In this document: positions 34,000-40,599 of the stretch, in pieces
Layout: the number at the start of each line of letters is the position of its first letter
Position numbering within the stretch: the first letter of the stretch is position 1
Source: Streptomyces akebiae
Lineage (GTDB): Bacteria; Actinomycetota; Actinomycetes; Streptomycetales; Streptomycetaceae
Assembly: GCF_019599145.1 (NCBI RefSeq)
Contig: NZ_CP080647.1
Span: 2,418,001 to 2,482,000 of the forward strand
DNA: 64,000 bases
Reading direction: 5' to 3'
Made by a program: the position numbers and the translations under genes
The notes under the pieces: generated by a model
Databases searched by the model: none
What the model saw: only the letters and a program-made list of their open reading frames with translations
What the model was told of the DNA's origin: nothing

Positions 34000-34602
34000 A
34001 TGAGCGACGGCGTGGTCTCCAGCGGTTGGGACGTCCTGGACGCCTCCCACGAAGCGCTGCGCACGGCGGTCCGCGCCGTCCCCGCCGACGGCTGGCACCT
34101 GCCGACGCCCTGCGCGCGCTGGACCGTCGCCCAGGTATTCCAGCACGCCGTCGGCGACCAGATCGGCTACGCCGCCGCGCTGACCGGCGAACCCGGCCCC
34201 GGCTTCAACCCGTTCGCCCCATCGGGCGACATGCAGGGGGTGGACCCGCCGGCGTTCCTGGAGGACGCCCTGGCACGCGCGGCGAAGGCGTGGGCGGGGG
34301 TCGACCGGGACGCCGCCGAGGTGCCCGTGCCGCCGCCGCACAAGTTGTCCCCGTGGTCCGGCTCGGCAGCGTGCGGGCTGGACGCGGCGGTCCACGCCTG
34401 GGACATCGCCGTGGCGACGGGCCGGCCGTCGCCGCTCACGCCCGAACTGGCCCGCCCCCTCCTCAAGGTCGCCAGGGAGATCGTCGAGCCGCTGCGCCCC
34501 CGCGGCGCGTACACCGCCGCCCTGTCCCCCGGCGAGGGCGACGACGACGTGGCGGTCCTCCTGCGTTACCTCGGCCGCGACCCCCTCCGGAGCGTCTCTT
34601 GA
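34000..34602 (+). CDS. TIGR03086-family metal-binding protein (DinB-like)
   Basis: Actinobacterial protein of 200 aa in the mycothiol-dependent maleylpyruvate isomerase-like/DinB superfamily. The N-terminal signature reads LPTPCARWTVAQVFQHAVGDQ and a second metal-ligand histidine is in AAVHAWDIAVATGRP. These proteins bind a divalent metal and many use mycothiol, but the substrate is unknown. The ATG at 34000 has AAGGGGGG upstream; longer frames upstream lack support. Divergent to the MmyB-like regulator gene. Confidence 0.85.
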   Translation: MSDGVVSSGWDVLDASHEALRTAVRAVPADGWHLPTPCARWTVAQVFQHAVGDQIGYAAALTGEPGPGFNPFAPSGDMQGVDPPAFLEDALARAAKAWAGVDRDAAEVPVPPPHKLSPWSGSAACGLDAAVHAWDIAVATGRPSPLTPELARPLLKVAREIVEPLRPRGAYTAALSPGEGDDDVAVLLRYLGRDPLRSVS

Positions 34603-34744
34603 GTGCCGCCACCCCGTCACGCGCGTGGCGAGCATGTACGGCACCGGGCCGTACGCGCGTGTTCGATGGACAGTACGCGTAACCGTTCGTGACGCTGGGT
34701 GAGTTGATCGTGGGGAGATCCGACTCATCTGGAGGTGGCCGAGC

Positions 34745-35566
34745 ATGGGTGTCGACTGGGAGCCGGACCCGTCCGACAGTCTGAAGACGTTCGGGGCGTT
34801 CGTGCAGGCGCTGCGCGAGCACCACGGCTACACGCGGGAGCAGTTCGCCCCACTGGTGAGCTTCAGCGTGCACACGGTCGCCTCCATCGAGCTGGGCAGG
34901 CGGATGGCGGACGAGGTGTTCGTGGAGCGGGCGGACCGGGTGCTGGGGGACACGGGCGCGCTGCGCAGGGCGGCCAAACACGTCTCACGGCAGCCTGGCC
35001 TGGCGTCGTGGTTCCGTCGGTGGGCCCAGTTGGAGCGGCAGGCGGTGAGTTTGTGCACGTACGAGTGCCGCCTCGTGCCGGGCTTGTTGCAGCCGGAGTC
35101 GTACGTGCGGGCCTTGTGCGACGAGGACGTCCCGCCGTTGCCCGACGACGAGTTGGAGGCCCTCGTCAAGGTTCGCATGCAGCGGCAGACACTGTTCCGC
35201 GACGAGCCCAGGACCACGTTCGACTTCGTCGTCGAGGAGGCCGTGCTCATGCGCCGACTCGGCGGCACGGCCGTCTGTGTGGAACTGCTCGACCACCTGC
35301 TGGCGGCAAGCACATTGCGCAACGTCACCATCCAGATCATGCCTGCGCGCACAGAGCACCACGCCTGTCTGGCCGGCCCCATCCGCCTCCTCGAAACCCC
35401 TGATGCGCAGCGGTTCGCGTACTGCGAGGGTCAGGAGAGCGGGCGCCTGATCACCGACAGAAAGGAGGTGGCCAAGCTCTCCCTGCGCTATGCCAGACTG
35501 CGTTCGCAGGCCCTCTCCCCGCAGGACTCCGTGGGCCTGTTGCAGAGAATGCGAGGAGAGCTATGA
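34745..35566 (+). CDS. XRE-family regulator with DUF5753 (WhiJ-like)
   Basis: DNA-binding protein of 273 aa: an N-terminal helix-turn-helix (HGYTREQFAPLVSFSVHTVASIE) and a C-terminal DUF5753 domain with LVPGLLQPESYVRAL and VVEEAVLMRRLGG. The pairing with a small DUF397 gene, which it overlaps by ATGA, is the WhiJ-like module found in many copies in Streptomyces, where it affects development. The ATG at 34745 follows GGAGGTGG. Targets and signals are unknown. Confidence 0.93.
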   Translation: MGVDWEPDPSDSLKTFGAFVQALREHHGYTREQFAPLVSFSVHTVASIELGRRMADEVFVERADRVLGDTGALRRAAKHVSRQPGLASWFRRWAQLERQAVSLCTYECRLVPGLLQPESYVRALCDEDVPPLPDDELEALVKVRMQRQTLFRDEPRTTFDFVVEEAVLMRRLGGTAVCVELLDHLLAASTLRNVTIQIMPARTEHHACLAGPIRLLETPDAQRFAYCEGQESGRLITDRKEVAKLSLRYARLRSQALSPQDSVGLLQRMRGEL

Positions 35567-35775
35567 ACACCACTGAACCGCACTGGACCAGGAGCAGCTA
35601 CAGCAGTGCCCAGGGCGACGACTGCGTAGAAGTCGCCCCCCTCCCCTCCGCCGTCCGCGTCCGGGACTCCAAGCGCCCCACCGGCCCCGCGCTGACCCTC
35701 TCTCCCGCCGCCTGGGCCCCCTTTATCGCCCAGGCGGGTGACTTCGGGACGGACTCCCCGGCGTTCGGCAGCTGA
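35563..35775 (+). CDS. DUF397 protein, partner of the WhiJ-like regulator
   Basis: Small DUF397 protein of 70 aa with the typical sequence WTRSSYSSAQGDDCVEVA and VRDSKRPTGPALTLSPAAW. In characterised cases DUF397 proteins bind or oppose the adjacent DUF5753 regulator, in a manner like toxin-antitoxin or anti-regulator pairs. The ATG overlaps the TGA of the regulator gene (ATGA), so production is coupled. Confidence 0.95.
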   Translation: MNTTEPHWTRSSYSSAQGDDCVEVAPLPSAVRVRDSKRPTGPALTLSPAAWAPFIAQAGDFGTDSPAFGS

Positions 35776-35814
35776 ACCGACTGTCCGCTGACCCCATCGC
35801 CGTACTTTCGTGCG

Positions 35815-36684
35815 GTGATCAGTCCCGTACGCAGCATCACCGCGCTCTGCGCACTCGGTGCGCTCGGTGCCGCCCTCGCCGCCTGTGGCACCCCGCACGC
35901 CTCGACGCGCATCGTCAACGCCACCGCCAGCCCGTCGGCGGCGTCGGCGTCCCGGCCGCCCACGCTCGCGCCGGGCCCGGCAGGGCTGACCCCGGTGTTC
36001 GAGCACGGTCTCCGCAGCCGCACCGACAAGACCGTCGCGCTCACCTTCGACGCGGACATGACCGCGGACCAGGGCGAGCGGGCCGCCGCGGGCGAACGGT
36101 TCGACAATCCGGAGCTGATCGCCGCGCTGCGTCAGCTGAAGGTTCCGGCCACGCTGTTCATGACGGGGCGGTGGGTCGAGGAGTACCCGATCCAGGCGCG
36201 CTCCATCGGACGGGACCCGCTGTTCGAGGTCGCGAACCACTCGTACAGCCATCACGCCTTCACCGAGAACTGCTACGGCCTGCCGACCATGGCGCCCGCG
36301 CGCATGCGGGCGGATCTGGAGCGGGCGTACCGGGTGTTCCGTGCGGCCGGGGTCCGGGATCCGATGCCGTACTTCCGGTTCCCCGGCGGCTGCTACGACA
36401 GCCGCGCGCTGCGCAGGCTCAGCGCGTCCGGGGTGACGGCGGTGCAGTGGGACGTGGCGAGCGGCGACGCGTTCGCGACGGACGCGGACGAGGTGGTGCG
36501 GGAGGTGCTGGACGGGGTGCGGCCGGGGTCCGTCGTGGTCATGCACTGTACGCGGAGTGCCGCGCCGGTCACGGAGCGGGCCGTGCGGAAGATCGTGCCG
36601 GCGCTCCGGGAGCGCGGTTTCCGGTTCGTGAAGGTGTCGGAGCTGGTCGGAACGACGGCGGCGAGGGCGGTAGCGGCGCCCTGA
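35815..36684 (+). CDS. Polysaccharide deacetylase lipoprotein (NodB domain)
   Basis: Carbohydrate esterase 4-type deacetylase, 289 aa, probably anchored outside the cell: the N-terminus has a signal with lipobox LAAC (Cys24). The NodB domain shows the motif-1 aspartates Asp79/Asp81 in TFDADMT, the metal histidines His141/His145 in NHSYSHH, and FRFPGGCYD plus VVMHCTRS later. The substrate is likely peptidoglycan or another N-acetylated glycan. The GTG at 35815 has no strong ribosome site. It follows the DUF397 gene. Confidence 0.9.
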   Translation: MISPVRSITALCALGALGAALAACGTPHASTRIVNATASPSAASASRPPTLAPGPAGLTPVFEHGLRSRTDKTVALTFDADMTADQGERAAAGERFDNPELIAALRQLKVPATLFMTGRWVEEYPIQARSIGRDPLFEVANHSYSHHAFTENCYGLPTMAPARMRADLERAYRVFRAAGVRDPMPYFRFPGGCYDSRALRRLSASGVTAVQWDVASGDAFATDADEVVREVLDGVRPGSVVVMHCTRSAAPVTERAVRKIVPALRERGFRFVKVSELVGTTAARAVAAP

Positions 36685-36718
36685 GCAGCTCGGCGCGGGG
36701 CCGCTCTGCGCTGGATGT

Positions 36719-36988
36719 ATGAGCGACGACGACTACCGCGGCGGCGGCAGCGGGGGCCGACCGCGACACCGCGTCCACATCCGGCTCCGGCTCCGGCTCC
36801 GGGCCTGGCGCCGGAGACCACCGACGGCCCTCCCTCCGCCGAGTGCGTCCTGTGCCGGCAGCCCGCCTAGTACCCGGAGTCCCACAAGGGGATCACCCTG
36901 TGCCCGGTGTGATGGGGGTCCCCCCGGTTCGGGCGAAGTCGAGAATTGGGGGAGGCGGGAGGCGGAACGGACGGCCTGTTCAGGCTGA
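36719..36988 (+). pseudogene. Decayed small zinc-ribbon protein gene
   Basis: The first codons read MSDDDYRGGGSGG, and in another frame the text continues ECVLCRQPA-stop-YPESHKGITLCPV-stop, i.e. a CxxC...CPxC ribbon with an in-frame TAG. The final C and acidic end are restored after about 40 bp of a repeat-like insert (TGGGGGTCCCCCCGG to GAATTGGGGG), ending EAERTACSG in the starting frame. So there is at least one frameshift, one nonsense codon and one small insertion. It is best read as a broken gene, not the 89-aa frame that happens to be open. Confidence 0.55.
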
Positions 36989-37651
36989 GCGGCGCCTGGT
37001 CAGGGCGCAGGCCACGGCGGTCGCGCCCGCCGTGAGGAGCCCGGCGGCGAGCAGGGGCAGGACGGGGACCGGGATCGTCGCGTGCCGCGAGCCGTCGACC
37101 AGGGCCGTGACCGCCGCCCTGGCCGGGGAGCCGGCCACCACCAGCGCCAGCAGGGCACCGAGCAGGAGCGCGGGGACGGCCCGGCCCGGCGAACGCAGCA
37201 GCGGCCAGTTCGTGAGCGCGCCGACGGCCGTGCCGAGGAGTGCGCAGACCAGCGCGGCCAGGAGGCCCGCGCCGCCCGCCGGGAGTGCCTCGACGCGCGT
37301 CTGGTGGTCCGTGCTCGTGGGAGCGCTGATGAACGTGACGAGGACCGTGGCCGCCGTCCCGAGGAACGCGGCCGCCGAGAACGCGACCAGGACACAGGCC
37401 AGGTGCGCACGGCCGGGCCCGGCCGCCGCCCCCGTACAACTGCGGGCCGCGGGCGGCTCGTTGGTGACGCAGATCCGCATCAGCCACGCGGACACGGGCA
37501 GCAGCGCGGCGGCGGTGTAGCCGAGCGAGTCGAGCACCGGCTGTCCGCTCTGCACGCCGATGCCGAGGAACGCCGCGTACAGGATGACGGGCGGCAACCA
37601 GCGCTGGGAGCGGACGAGGAGGGCCGCCTGGTAGCGGAGGAGGGCGGTCAT
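36980..37651 (-). CDS. Membrane protein, probable ABC permease subunit
   Basis: Integral membrane protein of 223 aa with about six hydrophobic helices (VILYAAFLGIGVQSG, LACVLVAFSAAAFLGTAATV, ALVCALLGTAVGALTNW, PALLLGALLALVVAG). No family signature is clear. Its ATG overlaps the stop of the ABC ATPase gene by one base (TGATG), so it is very likely the permease partner of that ATPase. Its 3' end overlaps the broken zinc-ribbon gene on the other strand. Substrate unknown. Confidence 0.8.
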   Translation of the reverse strand: MTALLRYQAALLVRSQRWLPPVILYAAFLGIGVQSGQPVLDSLGYTAAALLPVSAWLMRICVTNEPPAARSCTGAAAGPGRAHLACVLVAFSAAAFLGTAATVLVTFISAPTSTDHQTRVEALPAGGAGLLAALVCALLGTAVGALTNWPLLRSPGRAVPALLLGALLALVVAGSPARAAVTALVDGSRHATIPVPVLPLLAAGLLTAGATAVACALTRRRSA

Positions 37652-38553
37652 CAGGAGCTTTCCACTTCCAGTTCCGGTTCCGGTGTTTCCTGGGCCGCGG
37701 GTTCGGACACCGGGGTCACGCGCACCACGTGCCAGGGCGGACGCGCCCCCAGCAACGCCTTGAGCAACGCGTCGGACCGATCCGCCGGGACCGTGAACAG
37801 GTGGCTCCCCGCCCCTGATTCCCCGACCCGAGAAGTCAACTCACGTACATCAGGCGGCACTTGCGCCCCCTGCGCCCCCTGTCCCTCCACCACGACGACG
37901 GCTCCTGCCGAGGTGTCCCCCTCCCCCGACCGGAGGTCGAGCGCACCGTCGACCACCGCGTAGGTCGCGTCCGGGGCCCCCGCGAGCCGACGCGGGTCAT
38001 GGTCGACGAAGACCGCCGCGGCACCGGCGTCGGTCCGCTCGACCACCACGCGCTCCAACTCCTCGCGGGCGTCGGAGTCCAGGCCCGTCCACGCCTCGTC
38101 CAGGACGAGCAACTCCGGTTCGGCCAGCAGCGCCTGGGCCACGGCGACCTTCTGGCTGCTGCCCTTGGAGAGCTCCGCCATCGGCGTACGGGCGTACTCG
38201 GCGGCGCCGAAGCGCTCCAGCCACGCGTGGGCGGCGCGGGCGGCGGACGGGCGGTCCAGGCCGTGCACGGCGCCGAGGTGGGTGAGGTACTCGACGGCGG
38301 TGAACGGCAGCGCGGCGGGGAAGCGCTCGGGGACGTACGCCGTCCGCGGGCGTCCCGTCACCCGGCCTTCCGTGGGCGCGTCGAGCCCGGCGAGGACGCG
38401 GAGCAGCGTCGACTTCCCGGTGCCGTTCGCGCCCACCACCCGGATCAGCGCGCCGGTGCCGATCTCCAGGTCGACGCCACGCAGCACCCAGTCGCCACGG
38501 AGGCCGTACCGTCGACCGACCCCCTCCAGCCTCAGCAGTAACTCACGTTCCAT
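37651..38553 (-). CDS. ABC transporter ATP-binding protein
   Basis: ABC-type ATPase of 300 aa. Walker A is GANGTGKSTLLR near residue 42, the signature region is AELSKGSSQKVAVAQALL, Walker B is LLVLDEAWTGLD, and a VDHD switch follows. The C-terminal 80 residues form a linker plus a small domain (SHLFTVPADRSDALLKALLG) ending in a Glu-Pro-rich tail. The ATG at 38553 is preferred to upstream frames because the ABC domain starts there. It is coupled to a membrane protein gene downstream. Export or multidrug roles are possible; nothing fixes the substrate. Confidence 0.92.
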   Translation of the reverse strand: MERELLLRLEGVGRRYGLRGDWVLRGVDLEIGTGALIRVVGANGTGKSTLLRVLAGLDAPTEGRVTGRPRTAYVPERFPAALPFTAVEYLTHLGAVHGLDRPSAARAAHAWLERFGAAEYARTPMAELSKGSSQKVAVAQALLAEPELLVLDEAWTGLDSDAREELERVVVERTDAGAAAVFVDHDPRRLAGAPDATYAVVDGALDLRSGEGDTSAGAVVVVEGQGAQGAQVPPDVRELTSRVGESGAGSHLFTVPADRSDALLKALLGARPPWHVVRVTPVSEPAAQETPEPELEVESS

Positions 38554-38635
38554 GCCCCCATCCTCGTACAAGTCCTCGCACAAGCGAGCGAGCAGGGGGC
38601 GCGGGAACGGTGTTTCCGCCTGGCAGACTGGGCGG

Positions 38636-39352
38636 GTGACCACCAGCGATGCCACCCACGACAGCCCCTTCCGGGACGAGCGGACCTCCCGCGACGAGGC
38701 GCCGCAGTTCGTACTGCCCCTGGTCGCGCACATCGAGAAGGCCTCGCCCCCGGCGCGTACGGACGCGCTGGAGACGGCGGCGCGGGCGGTGTTGGTGATG
38801 CTGAGCGACGCGCGGTCGCTGGGCGACGGGGAGTGGGCCGAGGCGGTGCGAAGCTGGCAGGACGCCCGGATCCGGAAGGTGGTCCGGCGGGCGCGCGGCG
38901 CGGAGTGGCGGCGCGCCGAGGCACTGCCGGGGATCACGGTGGCGGGCAAGTCGGCCGAGGTGCGCGTCTTCCCGCCGGTCCCGCTCGACGGCTGGCCCAA
39001 GGATCTGGCCCGCCTCCAGGTCTCCGGCACGGACCTCGACGACCCGGAGCCACCGGCCGACCCGGAGCCCGCGGCCCCGGTCCTGTGGCTGAACCCCGAG
39101 GTCGAGATGTCGGCGGGCAAGGCGATGGCCCAGGCCGGCCACGGCGCCCAGCTCGCCTGGTGGGACCTGGACGACGCGGCCCGCACCGCCTGGCGGGACG
39201 CGGGTTTCCCGCTCGCCGTCCGCACCGCCGCCCCCGCCCACTGGCACGCCCTCACCACCGCCGCCCTCCCCGTCGTACGCGACGCCGGCTTCACGGAGGT
39301 CGCCCCGGGCTCCTGCACGGTGGTCGCGGACCACTCCGCGCTGCGCTCCTGA
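38636..39352 (+). CDS. Peptidyl-tRNA hydrolase, Pth2-like
   Basis: Protein of 238 aa whose C-terminal 110 residues match the Pth2 (archaeal/eukaryotic-type) peptidyl-tRNA hydrolase fold: LNPEVEMSAGKAMAQAGHGAQLA is the hallmark substrate-binding segment. The N-terminal half (RDEAPQFVLPLVAHIEKASPP onward) is charged and specific to actinobacteria. It probably recycles peptidyl-tRNA or ubiquitin-fold-like substrates as a second enzyme besides the essential Pth. The GTG at 38636 fits the homology. Divergent from the ABC ATPase gene. Confidence 0.85.
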   Translation: MTTSDATHDSPFRDERTSRDEAPQFVLPLVAHIEKASPPARTDALETAARAVLVMLSDARSLGDGEWAEAVRSWQDARIRKVVRRARGAEWRRAEALPGITVAGKSAEVRVFPPVPLDGWPKDLARLQVSGTDLDDPEPPADPEPAAPVLWLNPEVEMSAGKAMAQAGHGAQLAWWDLDDAARTAWRDAGFPLAVRTAAPAHWHALTTAALPVVRDAGFTEVAPGSCTVVADHSALRS

Positions 39353-39399
39353 GCCATTCGCGCCATGATCTTATTAATTTCGGATCACCTTCCCTTCGC

Positions 39400-39418
39400 G
39401 ATCGGAAGAATTCCGATC
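39400..39418. promoter_or_regulatory. 8-bp inverted repeat in an AT-rich gap
   Basis: GATCGGAA and TTCCGATC flank GAA. It lies in the unusually AT-rich stretch 39357-39420 (TTATTAATTTCGG nearby), 124 bp before a lipoprotein gene. Likely a promoter or operator for that gene. Confidence 0.55.
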
Positions 39419-39541
39419 ACTTGCGTCGATACGGTGTGCGGCCCGCCCCACGTGGAATAGAAACCGGCATGCCAGCAATCCGCCCGTGTCGGGCCTGATC
39501 CATCGGGGGGCGTCATCAGAATTTCCTGGGCTAGAGGGCCG

Positions 39542-40060
39542 GTGATAGCGGCACTGCTCGTGGCATTCCTCACCGGCTGCGGTGACGACGGGGCATCAGG
39601 CGAATCCGGAAGCGACGATCAGCGGCCGACCATCAGCGAAACCGAGGACCCCGTCGAAACCGAGGACCCCGTCGAAACCGAGGACCCGGTCGAAACCGAG
39701 GACCCCGTCGAGACCGAGGACCCCGTCGATCCCACCCCTGGCGATGAAACCGAAGAAGCCATCACCGGACAGGTGCCCGACGAACTCGTGGGCGCGTGGG
39801 ACGGAGACGGTGACGGTTCCGCCCGGCTCGACAGGATCACCTTCTTCGGCGACGGAACCGTGAGCCTGCTCTACAACAACAAGCAGGTCCTGGAGGGCCC
39901 GGCGGTCGTGGAGGAATCGAGCATGACCCTCTACGTCCCCGGCGGACCGATCACCTACGACAGCTGGTACATCGAGCAGTCCGACATCGGCAACGAATAC
40001 GGATACTCATTCGAAATGCTCATGCTGGACGGCGTGAGTTACGTACGCCAGATCAACTAG
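39542..40060 (+). CDS. Putative lipoprotein with ETEDPV repeats
   Basis: Predicted secreted lipoprotein of 172 aa: LLVAFLTGC is a lipobox. It is followed by an acidic stalk of five exact six-residue repeats ETEDPV, coded by five 18-bp units at 39638-39727, and a C-terminal domain (VPDELVGAWDGDGDGSARLD, ITFFGDGTVSLLY) that looks like a small beta-sheet, lipocalin-type domain. The GTG at 39542 leaves an n-region too short for a signal; the in-frame upstream codons (IRISWARGP) would supply it, so the start may be a rare ATT or ATC after GGGGGG at 39505-39510. Function unknown. Confidence 0.65.
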   Translation: MIAALLVAFLTGCGDDGASGESGSDDQRPTISETEDPVETEDPVETEDPVETEDPVETEDPVDPTPGDETEEAITGQVPDELVGAWDGDGDGSARLDRITFFGDGTVSLLYNNKQVLEGPAVVEESSMTLYVPGGPITYDSWYIEQSDIGNEYGYSFEMLMLDGVSYVRQIN

Positions 40061-40088
40061 CCCATGTTCCTGAACAAAGGGGGCGGCC

Positions 40089-40598
40089 ATGAATGCGCGG
40101 ATATCCGTCGTGGATGAAGATGTGGTGCGCGAGGTGACCCGGATCGTGGTCTCCGAAGTCGCGCCCGAGGAAATGGCCCTGTTCGGAATGAACAGCCGGG
40201 CCTATTTCCGGGACCCTGCCAGGACGCTGGAGGAGGCGGCCGGCGACGGCGGCGGGTCGAAGGAGAGCCTGATGGGGGCCGGCGGCGCCGAGGTCGTCGT
40301 GATGCTGACCCCCTTCGCCCTCGCGATGGTGCAAGGCGCGCTCTCCTCGTTCATCGGAGCCTTCGCCGCGAACCTCGCCGACGGCGGCGGCACCGCCGTT
40401 CGGCGGTGGCTCCGCGGCCTGTTCGGGCGGTCGGACGGCGAGAACGAGGCCGCCGACCCGGACAGCGCACTGACGCCGGACCAGGTGGAGTGGCTGCGCG
40501 AGGAGGCCTACCGCACCCTGCGGCGGGCCGAACTCGGGGATTCCCAGGCCCGGTTGCTGGCAGACGCACTCGCAGGCGCGGCCCGCGTCCGCCGGTGA
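40089..40598 (+). CDS. Small membrane-associated protein of unknown function
   Basis: Protein of 169 aa with one hydrophobic segment (VVVMLTPFALAMVQGALSSFIGAFA) in its middle, an acidic N-terminal part (VVREVTRIVVSEVAPEEMALF) and a charged C-terminus with RRWLRGLFGR and a helical tail. The ATG at 40089 has AAAGGGGGC upstream. Its stop is two bases from the GTG of an M48 protease gene, so the pair is translationally coupled. I do not recognise a family. It may be a partner or substrate of the protease. Confidence 0.7.
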   Translation: MNARISVVDEDVVREVTRIVVSEVAPEEMALFGMNSRAYFRDPARTLEEAAGDGGGSKESLMGAGGAEVVVMLTPFALAMVQGALSSFIGAFAANLADGGGTAVRRWLRGLFGRSDGENEAADPDSALTPDQVEWLREEAYRTLRRAELGDSQARLLADALAGAARVRR

Positions 40599-40599
40599 C

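Noticed and set aside
36719..36988. A functional 89-aa protein
   Set aside because: The recognisable ribbon motif lies in a different frame with stop codons, so the open 89-aa frame is not the ancestral product.
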